Program-made: the position numbers and the translations under genes
Part shown: positions 34,001 through 46,889 of the stretch, piece after piece
Numbering within the stretch: position 1 is the stretch's first letter
How the letters are laid out: each line of letters starts with the position of its first letter
Notes under the pieces: model-generated
What the model saw: only the letters and a program-made list of their open reading frames with translations
Told to the model about the DNA's origin: nothing
The model's database searches: none
Source of the DNA: Morinoia aosen
Taxonomy: Eukaryota; Arthropoda; Malacostraca; Amphipoda; Talitridae
Assembly: GCA_030386875.1 (NCBI GenBank)
Contig: CM059563.1
Location: forward strand, 32,092,139-32,156,138
Reading direction: 5' to 3'
DNA: 64,000 bases

Positions 34001-35840
34001 AATAAATTTATTTTCTAACGTAATGCAAAATAAAAGCCCTTATAACAAGCTAGTTTTGACTTTCGTAGAAACTTTATCCTCATTTATCTTGAGTGCTTCA
34101 TAGCCTATCATCATTAAAACATTGCCTATCATCATTAGGAACTGAAAAAAATGAGCGAATTTGATGCACAGCAAATCTCAAGGTAAGATAATTATAAATT
34201 ATCATCTATAATAAAAGCATTACAGGATTGCAAAGGAAACAACACCGAAAATTAATATTCAAAGCGTTCAGACCATGCAGAAAGTGCATCCGATGACCAA
34301 TGAGCGCATCGTAAATTTCACCTTGAGACGAGAGGATACGATATGGAGAGACGAGTCGTCATCGTTACATGCGCAGTGCAGAACACGCAGGGATGTGATG
34401 TCTTCCTTTACCAAGAGGCTCGTCATAAGTCCACTCCAATGTAACCCCGCAGACTGAGCTAAATTAGCCGCTAATAGCTTAAACTGTGTTGCTACATTGC
34501 GCCAAAAATCACCCTGCGCACCAAAACGACTTTAAAATATTACTGAGGTGTAATTCTCCTAATATAAATTGTCTGAAATTGTTTAAATTCGTCTTAAAAA
34601 GGCAACTCTCTTTAGACGCAATAATTTTAAGCCCTTGAATATTTTATGTTAAGCTACCGGGTTTTCTTTGCGATCTCATTCTGGTCAAAATTTAGTACGG
34701 GATTATTTGTCTTCGGATATGCTCTCTCTCTATGGTCTGTACTCTTAAAATTTACACTCTTAAACACTCATATTTCCTTCCAGTCGATATTGATCATATG
34801 CTTGCCATTTCATTTACCGTGCAATAAATTCACTACTTTATGTACAGTTTCTACCACTAAGGAGCAACATAGCGGTCGTTAGCCCTACAGATAAAGTTCT
34901 CAACAAGTATATTTTCTCCAGCATTTATTTGTGAATTTTTTATCAAATTTTAAATTCGCGTAAGTGATTTATTTTAGTTCATTTATAGTTACTGCACTTG
35001 ATCAATGCCGACACTTCTCAAACTATACATTCAATGTGCCATTGCTCATAATACCCGTTCGGAGCGCACAACCGTGTGTACTTTAGAATTGAAATATAGA
35101 GACAAAAATTTATGGCTTTGAAATGTGATACTCCTCGGTTAAAAATTCAATACTTAAAATATTTAGACGATATTATCAATTAAGAGTAGTAGCATAACAA
35201 ATATTAGCTTCTAGGTTGCCTTATATTTAGTACTAAGAGGCAAAGACAGTTCCTGGGTTCCCTTACTCCACACACCAGGGCAGAGATGGGAATTATGGCG
35301 AATTCTTACTTTTCCCAACCAGAAGAAACAACAGGCTAGTACTATACGGGACCTCAAACCTTCAGCCATTTCATGCGACAGGCGCCTGCTCTCAACCATA
35401 ATCTTAGTGTTTTCTTTGAGTAAGCGAATTTTACCGAGTGACACTAGTATTAGTCATAATTCAACTACCTGGTACATGCCATATTTCCAGATGCTATCTA
35501 CACTAATTTTTCACTCTGAATGCTCGGAAAGTAAACACAATAGGTTCACATTTTAATTTTATGATCATCCAAGTTTCAGAGCTCTCATTTTTGTTTCTAG
35601 TTAGTCCAGGGTCATCAGCTAAATATTTCAATTCAATTTCAATATAAGTGGATCAAAATCAATACGCGATGACGTACAAGTTGACACCCTTACCCATATC
35701 TCTGCCGGCAAGCACAAATCCTGATCTTGAAGCTTGTAAAGCTCGACAGACTCGCAGTCTGTACATCGATACATGTTCGACATGACGGTTCGACCTCAGA
35801 CCGTCAAATTAGACGAATGAAGTGCTTATGCGGCTTTGCT
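31001..35840. other. No recognisable gene
   Basis: Mostly AT-rich. A (CAT)n run lies at 32355-32373. GC-richer patches at 32510-32720 and 34290-34450 are open on one or both strands and have no recognisable motif. Confidence 0.4.
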
Positions 35841-35879
35841 TATCTAGTAGGCGTAAGGCCCATTGAACGAAAAAGTCCA

Positions 35880-36116
35880 TCAGATCAATTAGGCAGCGCG
35901 CGTCTGCGTGCGAGCAACATGGCGCCCGACAGCGCGGGCACCGAGCGTCGCGCGTGGGAGGGTCTCAGCTCTCGCTCAGTCTGGCTCATTTTCTCACATT
36001 TCTTCCCTCAACTGCTTCACTTTCTCTTCCGCGCGTTACCTTCATCCACCAAAGTTTATGCATATGTTCTATTAGGTTGCCTCACCATCGACCAATTTGT
36101 TGAACATTCAGTATAG
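35880..36116 (+). other. CpG-rich patch with a small ORF
   Basis: A run of CG dinucleotides surrounds ATG 35919, which has a strong context (AACATGG). The 65-codon frame starts MAPDSAGTERRAWEG, becomes hydrophobic (WLIFSHFFPQLLHFLF) and stops at 36116. It could be a first exon with its promoter or a small membrane peptide, or chance. No homologue is recognised. Confidence 0.25.
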
Positions 36117-39100
36117 ATACTGCCTCTTCGTTTCTTTAATAAGTAATTTCGCTGATAAGCTATTCTGACTGAACTCAATTGTTTTTTGTCAAATTTGATT
36201 ACCTCACCGACTGTTCTTGTTTGCGTTCAAATATTTGTTCAGAAATATTCAACAAAATTTTCATGCCATGACTGATGAAAAAGTTCATGATAGTTAATTT
36301 CAACTGCATATTTCGTTTATCCAATTCGTAACGTTCAAAAGAACTGATTGATGTTGAAATGCTGACAACTAAGCATTTGACAAAAAATGGACCATTGAGT
36401 CAGAAAAACATTTATTTTCGTGAATGGAACGGGTTGAGGTTTATCTGAGCAAGGTCTTATTTGTTGAGAACAGTTACATGCTCTCATCCACTAAACATTA
36501 AATGAAGGTCTGCACACTCATGTAAGCTATACATCCCGCTCTTTTAGATGCTGACTTAATCGTACATGCTATTAATATGAGGACCATGAGGAACTCTTCC
36601 ACATCTCAGCTCAAGTTTGCTAGGAAAGCTGGAAAACTAGAAGGCAACAGTAGTTTATTATCAGTTGCAGTTTCTACGTAAAAAATTTCATTCACCAGTC
36701 AAAGGAAGAAAGGATGACTAGACTAGATAAACCGAGGCTATCCGGCACAGGGCGGTTTACCAGGCGATGTGCCTGTGCTCTATTGCGGTAGCGCTCCCAA
36801 GCAGAAACTAGCATGAGATAGAGAGTTGAAGCACTACCGCTCTTACAATCCCATTTACTCCTGCTGGTATTTACGTATATATGAACAGAAGTTGAAAACT
36901 TGGAGATTTGTCCCAAGTCTAGTAGATAGCGGCCATGAGTAATGTTTGTATAAGGTACTAACTCAGATTCTTTGTTGCCTTGCTAACAAGAGTACTGAAG
37001 GCCGACATAGAGGCAGCAGTCCAAAGGCTCGAGTCATGCAAACCCAAGGGAGAAAAAGATAGCGACGTTTGTGTTGTGTGATATGTTCATAGGAAATCGG
37101 CGGGTCAAGCTGAAAGCTCCTCGCGTCGATTAACTTCCGTGTATGCAATAGTAGTGATCCATTGACTTATTATTACTTCAGTAATGGGAGAAGAATAGAA
37201 AAATAATAATTTTGAGGTTTTATCGTAGAGCCATTTGAAAACAGTTATGACGAGTCAGTCAAAAGGGTGAAAATGCGTGGAGAAAAGAGACTGATTTTTT
37301 TTTAATTTAAACTGAAAAAATTAAATTGAGTAGGAAGCTTTCATTCTTGCCTTTCATAATCATAATCATAATTTTGTACCTTCTGAGATACTCAAAAGGA
37401 GTACATAAACATGGACATGTGCTCCATCAAGCATATTATTCCGTTCTACCGGTGCTAAAGCTATTTGATGGAAATTTACTTCAGCTAATGTTTCAATTGG
37501 TAAAGAATACTGGGGGTCGTTTGCACAGAATTCACTCTTTTTCTTGGCGTTAGGCTCTTCATGGTTTTCATTGAACACTTTACCCGTGGTTGCTACCTAT
37601 ACTTGAATCATATTTTAGTTTTCTTTTTCTTAGCCTGACCATTTCTCATCTGGTCCCTGACATTGTATCTTCATCGTATTCTGTAGTACTGAGGCTTCTA
37701 GTTTCAGTGCCCAATAATTAATTGTTCACATTTCTCATTCTGTACGAATATTCGCAAAATTTGTTAAAATTTCCAATCCTTAATACAAATGCCATATCCG
37801 TGCAACGCTCTTTCCTATTTTTATGGTGTTTGTCCACGGTAAATTAAGAAGAATGAAAAGCTTGCTTTTAAAAGCTTGGCACTCAAGGAACTTGAGAAAG
37901 TTAAAATGAGTCGCCAAATTAGTATTATTATTATTGTCCATTCATATTCTGTTTTCAAGTAGAAGACCAAGTGTCATTTGATTCGCTAGTTTTTACAGAA
38001 GACGAACGAAGTTAGCGTGATGTTGAGTGTGGCTTGCATTCACAAAGTGAAGGAAGTAAATGCATTGAGTGAGAGACGACGTTAGCGAGCGCCAGGCTGG
38101 GTGGGATCGCGCTAGACTTGGGCGTAGTCTTGCTGCCATGGTAGCAGACGGGGTGGGTAACTGCATCTGGACGACCATCACCGCAACGCCAAGCCCGCGC
38201 AAAAAATCGAAGCATTTGTGTATGCTGGCACACATGGCCACGGTAGTCTGACTGCTCTACGCCACTTTACTTGCTGTGTTGTCGGTCCAGCAAGAATTTG
38301 CTCAAAAATCTTCCATTCCTCAATTAAATAAGCAACATTTTGTTCTATTGTTTATCAGCGCGTTTCACTATTCGTATCACAAACAGTCTCAAGAGATTCA
38401 AATGGACCTTCTAAGTAACATGACTTACGTGTGCGGAGAATAATTATTCAATAGCCAAGAAAATGAAACGGAAATTTTATTATTAGCTAACGAACAATTT
38501 TTAGCCGCTTGGATACGACATTTCATCCTAAATCTTTATAAAGTAACAATAAGAAATAAGGTTTGATGTATTGCACAGCGTGTATGCATGCCAAGAAGTG
38601 TTAGAGCCGTGAATTTCCTCACTTTTTTGCGGTGGTGGGGCGTCATGAACCAGTCTCCATTGCCAGGCTACGAATCCAACCAATTGATGAAAATTGGCGC
38701 CAGCGATAGTGCGATAAGTAGCCACACTCCTGCCAAGCCTGCTGACAAATTTACCTCCAAGTCTTTTAAAATTAAAGTTTTAAGGCGGAGGGGCTTTGGT
38801 GATAGCACTTTATATTCATACGACGTTTTATATTCATAGATTAGGCGATAACCGGCCAGCACAATGCTTTGTAGCCGAGACCTGATCTGAAAACTGAATT
38901 AGTCTGCCGCACAGTACGCGTGGCACCTTACTGGCCAGAGAATACTTTCTAGGATACGACATTCCTATGGTGTTCCACCGAAAATAAAACACTTCATCGT
39001 TACTAAATCTCGTAAAAAACTAAGCTATTCGACGATTAATCATCGTTGCTAAAAATCCTTATTGTTCATACTTTTTTGTATCCTAGTTCAAATCTGAAAT

Positions 39101-40478
39101 AAATTATTTTGAACTTGTCAGCTTACGCATAATGCGTTGCGGAGAAATCTTGACTATACTAGCATGGCAACTCCATCGGTGAAAGCGATATGGTTCCACA
39201 TTGCAAATGGGTCAGGTATTTGTAGATCAAGTTGGTAAGAGCAGAGGACAAGTTGAACTATTTTAGAGAACGATTTCGTGAATTATTTTATTCCCCAATT
39301 TAGAAAAGACGTGTGATCAATTTGTTACTATATTTATTGCAGTTTGTACAAATTTGTTCCTGTATTTTCTTGCAGTTGTTCCTGCGTTCCTATCTAGCAA
39401 GAAAATTTGAAGATCACAAAATGATTCATATGCTAGAAATTGTCTTTTGATCGGTGAGATCTTTACATCAAATTTCATTACATCATCCAATTAAATGCTA
39501 CAGAATTCCGTATGAGTTCATAAACAACCTTTACTTATGAAAGTACATAAATCATCTGGAATAACTAGGTCGTAAGGGACAAAAATTACTTAGCTTTTTA
39601 ACAGCGACCCTCCAATCTATTCTATCAAAAGACGTACATGACTGCACTTGAGCTGCTTTCCTAAATTCCGGGTCATGATTGTTCGCATCACAATTGTCAT
39701 GAAAGCAGACTATCATGAATCAGAACAGGGGTCTTTATCTAGTTTTCAGAAGCTCTAAAATTATCTTTTTGTATTGAACATTTCTCACTTCTCGATATTT
39801 GGATTTGCGAAGACGCTAAACTCGCCAATGAAAATGTGAGATTGAGGTTGCCGTCGCTACAAAAATTAACCATTAGAAACTATCAACAGTTCGAGTAGAC
39901 ATTTCCTGTAAATGACCACCGAGCATTTACAGCTCATGCTAAGTCGGATGGAGTTTTTAAAATGGTTGTTTGATGAAATTACGAGCGCCCAACGCCTCCG
40001 ATGAACACCTTTAACTTCAAATACCTCATTCGTTCGAGAAATTAAATTAATTTCTTCACGGGTATTTCGCACGATTTTTAGTCGCCGTCCCTGTCAGGAC
40101 CAGGTTTGAGACTGCTGCTTGTAAACTTTATTTTTTTGCTGCTAAATTAGCTATCCAGTTGGTGTTGGTATAGGATTGAGCTTTTTGCACACCAGCGTAA
40201 GGTAACTCCTGCTGCTCTTACTAAGGCATTTTACGTGCAAGGTATTTCTAAACAACAATGATTAATATAGATATAGATTGACTGTAAATTAAAGGCCTAT
40301 AATGAAACGTGGTTGACGCTCATGATTTGGTTTTAGTAATCGTTGAAATCTGAACTCCAACTTCGAAATAAGAATTATTCTTTTGAGCGTTGATCTACAC
40401 TGTTTCATGATGATGATTGCAGCCTCGCTTATTTTTATTTTATTTTTTTTTAAGTTAAGATTACTGGTTTAGGAAGAT

Positions 40479-40480
<2 letters not shown>
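36117..40480. other. No recognisable gene
   Basis: AT-rich apart from a GC-rich patch at 38060-38260, which is open in two - strand frames and one + strand frame with no clear splice sites. A short duplication, TTTATATTCATA, occurs twice at 38808-38838. Confidence 0.4.

Positions 40481-40482
<2 letters not shown>

Positions 40483-40538
<56 letters not shown>
40483..40538. repeat. (AT)n microsatellite
   Basis: An almost pure AT run broken by one G. A frame reading Ile-Tyr repeats here is an artefact. Confidence 0.9.
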
Positions 40539-43500
40539 GGTCCATCAACGCAACTCAGACAGTAGAAAATGTGAACGGTCAAAATAATGGGAAGTCAAAA
40601 TGCATGAGTCATTATTATAATTGCATTGTTATTTTTATAATTTTTCAGCCGTCGTCGAATTCAGTAGGTAATTAGACATAGTGGGAAAAGTGAAATACTT
40701 TATTTACAAGTTTACGCTTGTTTTGGCGTTTCCAAAGAATTGGCATGCAGCTGCAGGAGAGCACATGTCCATGAAATAAATTCAATTCTTAGTTTATTTC
40801 CATTCCGTGCACTTCGTCATTTGCATTTTGATTTCAATTAGTTTTAATATTTGAACACGCTCAGCTATCACCAGAGCAGAACTTCTTTGCATGCTGTTAT
40901 GTATAAAAAGAACTTTTTAATAAGCGCCATGGAATGTGTCTTTCAGACTATCTGTTCATTAAGCGTCATTTATCTTTAACAATGAACCTCCACGTCGGAA
41001 AGTTCAGGCTAATTTTTATGCGGTATGTACTATATTCTGTTTGATGTTTGACAGGACGCTAGGATGCACGAGCAATTAACCAAAGATAGCACCGTTCAAT
41101 ATATAAATATTGTTAAAATTTGCCTTTCAGTTCATTCGTAGTGAACTCGTCACACGAGAGAGATATCAGTTACCTTAAGAAATTCTAGAAGAGATTTGGA
41201 CGCTGGAACATCGGGCTCATTTTTTACCTTTGCAGTGGTGTCACATGGGCGCTTAAGTGCGGAAAATGTAGTACTCGATAGTGAAACGGCAGTTTCCTTG
41301 TAATATTATCAAAATAACCGTGAGTGCTTTTACATGGTAAATAATTATACTCTGAAGTTCAGGATCAGGATTGGAATGGCGTTACTCAAGGCCATGCAAT
41401 AAGTATTTTCTACTCACTTCAAATTCAGTTCCCAACTATAATAGGTATACAGAGTTTGTGACGGTTAACTAAAATGAGGACATTTTTTCCTAATAAAAAC
41501 TTTGGCTATAAATTAGTACTTCTTTCCTATTAAATCTGCAGTCATATTTAACTTTAAATTCTACGCATTCATACCTGGATTTGGGTGCTATTTTTCAGGG
41601 AAATCTCGAGTGTGCCATACTACAGTTCTCTGGAAAGGTCATGTAACTCTTTTGGCATCCTCGAATCAAACTTGCAATATCTCAGTCAAATGTTGCAATG
41701 ATGAGAAAGTCGCATACAAGAACATTTTTAGATGATCTCTAGCTTAACAAAACCTGATATAGAGAGGCAAAATTAAAATTACGTGATAGAAAATCTATTT
41801 GTTCCTGGTTACTGAGAGCGACAAAAAATAGGACGGTAGAATAAAATTAATATTGCATCACAATGCCCAAGCGTTCACCGCAAGATATGGATTATCAGTC
41901 ATTCTTTCAATACTGACTGACTTTCGTTACGGGAGGGAATATGAAAAAAAATTTTCTTGACAACAATTCAGTCAAATAATTAGACGTAGTACCACTTCAC
42001 AGTTGAAATGTTACCGATTCGCAGAGAATATGAAGGTACACTCAGGAGTCGTCACAAAACAATTCAGTAGAATTGATAAAGAAAAGTGACATCGTTAAGT
42101 TTCAGTTAGGAGATGAGGAAGAGAGCTGCGCAAAAGAAAGTAATTCTGTGAATGGTGCGTTACGAGATAGAGTCCATGGCACTTCACTCACCGCCCATAT
42201 ATTCCACTCTCTCACGTCTAACTATGACTCATCGGAGCAGCTCTCTGCGAATGTCTCATTCATCTGAAATTTATAATAATCACTTGTGGAGTTTTTTTGC
42301 CTCTTTTTCCTTTAAAAAAGGAATAACTAATGGAAGTTAGCCAAGTTTGCGAAGTTTCATGTTTTCGAAAGCTGATGAGAGAAACAAAAACTCTACGGAC
42401 ATTTTACTTGCGGTTTACTGTACATCTTCTTCGATGTCAGTACTTATTCCAATAAAATATAGGCATCATTGATTATTTCTTTTAGCTCAGAGAACTTGCT
42501 CTGAATTATAGTTCTGTGACGTTGCAGGCTTTTCGAAGCTGTAAATATATCATGAGATACTTCCAATCAAACATTAATAATTCACCATAGCTTTGGAAAA
42601 CGGTACAGTAAATTACTTCCTTCAGTTATTCTCAAGAGTATCAACAACTACTACGAGTCATAATAAAGCACAAAGTCAATGAACGACTTTATGTTGCTTT
42701 CACATTCATTGCATGTGCACTGGCATAAGTCTGAATTTTCAATAATTGTACGCTCAGGACAATCCCAGACTGTGAGCGTACTTTCAGGCCTGGAAACAAA
42801 ATTCATGTCTTTAAGAAGTAGTAAAATGAACTCGATAACTTGAAAATATCAAGGTGTTGAGTTTTCGCAGCTTTAGTCAGTGCTGTTTATTAATTAGTAA
42901 ATTACAAATGAAATTTTTGATCATACAAGATAACAAAAGACTTTTACTTCTAGACGTAAAATTTGTAGTTTGATATAATCTGTACTTTTATCATCAAATG
43001 TCAGCAAGAAACTTAGATGCAACAGACTTCCCCTGAGCTGAAACTGATTTTGAAATTGTTGATTCTGTGCGGTTATAAAAAAGTGACGCTGGAAACTGAT
43101 ACCTCCATGGAACGAGTTCCTCAAATACAATCTACTCCCTTATAAAAATAGAGCGTCTTAAATCTAGCGCAACCAATTGTTTATGCTCAAACGAGCATCA
43201 CCTATTACAAACAAACTGCCCGATGAGCATCAGGTAAAAAGAACAATTAAAGAGGTAGGTTTTCGATCTTCACCTCATTTCTTTAAATTTAAATTAAATT
43301 GAAGAAATAAATCTCTGAATAAGCGGTTATTCTGTGGGATGCTAATAATGAGGAGAGGATTCAATATCGTAGTTTGCACGTAAATAATCATCATCAATGT
43401 TTTCAGAGTACACAATGTATTCTGCCATTAGTTCCACTGAAGTGCTGATATTCCGGAAATCGAGGCGGATCAGGTTTTGAAAAATTCCGGAAAATATTTA

Positions 43501-45598
43501 GTGGTACTTTTCTGTCATAGGAAGGTATAAATAATGCAGTTTCCGATGAGTATTTCTGAAGCATCAGAAAATAAAAATGTAGTCGAATTTTTTTGCTTTG
43601 CTTTAGACCATATCAAAACGTTAAGCAATGTATGCCAAGATTCATTGCACTCAAGCATTTACGCATATCACCAAAGCAGGGTTCTCATCTCATCACAGGA
43701 GTGTAAGTAACGCAGGGTAGGGCTTCATCGCACTATTTCTGTTTTCATGTTGATCCTATGAAACACGAGGTCTTCAAAAAAGCGTTAGTTCCAGCTGAAC
43801 TTTAGCTTATTTCAACAAACCAATGGGGAAACACTCGAAATTTGACACAGTCACTGAAATTAACTTATGGGTAACAGCCCTTTTTTTTAAAGCGCTATCT
43901 CGCTCGTAGAGTGATTCCTTCATTTAATATTCAGATTCATATAAAACAGAAAGAACGTATCGAAGAACCGCAATATGTATGTATTAGAACTTCATGATTT
44001 TTTCATACAACATATGCAATTTTTGATCATTCACGCAAGATATTACGAAAGTTCGGATGAAAATTATAAGGGGGGAAAACTCATTCACTTCCAGTCCATT
44101 CGTTTTTAACTGCAGTCATTCTAATAACCAGTTGTGTGACGTCATCACGATGTTGCCACGTCTTGGAGCAGACCTCAAAATGTAATAGGCATTGAAATGT
44201 TCAGACCTGAACGTAAGCATACTTAACAGTGCATCAAAGGAGAGGATTACAGTTGGAGCAATACAGCGCTTGAATGATTGAGGCTGTTGCCCAGACACGT
44301 TTCAGTGATAGTGTCCAGTTTTAAAAGATTTCAGTTGTCTTGCTGTACTGACTATACTTTCGTCGTAACTGACGATTTTTGACAACCTCAAGTTACATTG
44401 GATCAATATAAAGAGGGAAATGGTGTGAAAAAGCCTTTCTTTAAGTAACCTTCATGCTCCAATGATGAAATGACTTTATGTAGCCTTTATGCTCCAGGGA
44501 GAAACAAAACCCGAACGTACTGATACTGCGAGAAAATGATTGAGTACGATGTTTGAGAACTTTAAATTCTAATTATATTTCGCCCGCAGAGGTTGAGCCT
44601 CTTCAAGCTCGACTTGACTTCTATTTCTGTCATCTAAAAAAAAATCATAGGAAACCGACGTTATTTATACGCTCATTTGACAGAAAAAGTACCACTGCTC
44701 ACTTCTCTTGGTATTTTCCAAAGTGTGGCATCCCCATATTATGGGAAATTAAAGACAATTTGGAGCAAACTTAATTTTTCCCCTTCAATTCATCACAAAT
44801 AGCGCAAGGTCTTCGACCACGACTGCGATGCCTCTAAAATCTAGAAGCAAACTGAATAAGAAATATCTAGAATTATAAAAACATTGGTACAGCTCTGTTT
44901 CTTAACGGTATATATATTTATCATGCAAGCCTCAACTTGCTCTCTTTAAAAATAATAAATCTTAATAAACTTCATACAATTAGGCACGTAGAAGATAATA
45001 AGTTTTGGAAAAAGGTTAAATTCTACTACTATATAAATAACACACACAACAAAATTTCAACAGTTTAATCAATGTTTTAAATTAGGTCAATATCGTGCTA
45101 CTTGTGGTTTCCCACTTCTTTTATCTACTTACTTTTTATTCATTGTTATCGAATTTCAGGTCATTTGAGGTGGTGAAGTGTTCATATCATGCACATTTTG
45201 TGCACTATCATCTCAAGTACTGTTCTTTTGTATAATTATATATCATCAACGTTAACACATGAAGAACATATTACAATCTTTTGAGTGTAACCTTCCTCCT
45301 CGCATTGCCCAATGGAAGTTAATTAGTACTGTGAATTTATTTCAAATACTACATTTATCCTTTACATTTGGCATTGATTCTTTTACAACAAACTTATTCT
45401 TTTAAAGATTCTTTTAAAACAATCACGTACAATGTTACTAATAAAACATGCGGATATACTTAATATCTAACAATCAACAATATCAGTATTGGGTCTGAAT
45501 AAGCCGCAAGTTTTCTATGGCAACCATTCAGGAGATGAAGAAACTATGATAAATAACTTAATGTTCTCAAGTATCCAACTTGAAACTAGTTGAACACA
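40539..45598. other. No recognisable gene
   Basis: A long AT-rich stretch with no coding or mobile-element signal I can identify. Confidence 0.45.
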
Positions 45599-45967
45599 CA
45601 GTGTTCCTTCGCTGCTTCACGGTTCGGCTATCGCGGATTCCCAATTTCACTGGCTTCTTAAATATGAAGATAGAAAGTATTTCACGGAGTTTTTTGCATA
45701 AAATACAATCATCTGCTGCACAGTAAGAGGAGTCATCATCAGCTTCACTATGATCATTTCTTACGTGTTATTGTTTAACCGTAGTTTCTATTAATAATAG
45801 AGTACTGTACCGTAAAGGGTCGATTGTTAACAGTACACGAAAGGCTTTAAAAGTCTAAATACATGTTAAATAAATAAGGCAAATATGCCATCCCTACTTC
45901 ACAGAAGTTCAGTCATCGCGGCCGGTCACGGAACCGAATAACTGCAACGCGGGATCGCTTTATAACA
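45599..45967 (+). mobile_element. Tigger/pogo-like nonautonomous remnant
   Basis: The left end reads CAGTGTTCCTTCGCTGCTTC followed by TATCGCGGATTCCC. The right end contains TCATCGCGGCCGG, CACGGAACCGA and CGCGGGATCGC. These CAGT...TATCGCGG terminal sequences are characteristic of Tigger/pogo elements. About 370 bp separate the ends and no transposase is present. A TA duplication is not clear. Confidence 0.5.
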
Positions 45968-46082
45968 ATAAAATAGAAATTAGAAGGAGAAACGAGTCAG
46001 AAAACCCTTAAATTTCTCGGGTTGTCCTTTAAGTCCGGTGCCGTCAGACACCGATCACGCACGAGCATCAACGAACCTATCA

Positions 46083-46485
46083 AACGTGTAAGATAACCAA
46101 GTCAAATCTGTTCTCCTAAATGACTCATCCTTATTGGGCAAATTTGTCATTGTTAATGTCATTTATGTTTAAGTCTGTTCCCAAGTCGTTCCTAGAATAT
46201 ACTGAACATCTAGCCCACATAAGCTATTTAGTAAAATTGAGCATCGAATCTCGAGTGAGCGAATTCATTGATCAGTCTAGTGCATAACTAGGTTAAGTGA
46301 ATCAGGTTAAGCATAACTGTTCACCTTTAGATCGAATAGCGTTAGGGGTAGGATGCTCTAGAAGTCACTGAACTTATTTTGGCCCACAGGTAGCTATACT
46401 CAAATTTGACCATTATACTAGACTTGAGAAACAATCTACTCCTGTATCGCTTGTGGTAAATAAATTTCTTAAATTGTTTAAATAC
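46083..46485 (+). mobile_element. LINE copy b, 3' fragment
   Basis: It starts at CGTGTAAGATAACCAAGTCA and follows the 3' untranslated region of copies a and d. Shared text includes GGCCCACAGGTAGCTATACT. It ends with the LINE tail (TTAAATTGTTTAAA). It is a 5'-truncated insertion, with no coding sequence left. Confidence 0.8.
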
Positions 46486-46889
46486 TTGGCATTTACTACC
46501 ATTTAATTTTCCCGTACAAGCAACAGTACATTCACGTCAACACAGTATCTCTAGAAACGGCCGTGACGCAAGGAGTGGTCTCATTGTTTAACCGTTCTTT
46601 TCGGATTATTAGAAAAGTTAAAGCCAAAATTATCTCATTTTTCACGCCATACTGACGCTACACGAGGTATCCCGATTAACCCTTGTACTTTAAAATACTG
46701 GGGGATTGTCAATTCAGTGATGGTCAACGCAATTTCTGAACGTATTCGCAGAGCTATCAGAAAGGCCTTTTTTGGGAGCTGCTTACACATTGTGAAAATT
46801 TGAACAGAAGTAAATTTAGAGCCTAAGCTACCTTAAAAATGTTTCTTGCAAATTTGGTGCTGTTATTTCTGGTTTGGATAATCTCCACA

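Noticed and set aside
35755..35815. tRNA-like segment with GGTTCGACCTC
   Set aside because: Only a T-arm-like hairpin; no A box, acceptor stem or anticodon arm can be drawn.
40478..40675. Ile-Tyr repeat frame
   Set aside because: Translation of an (AT)n microsatellite.
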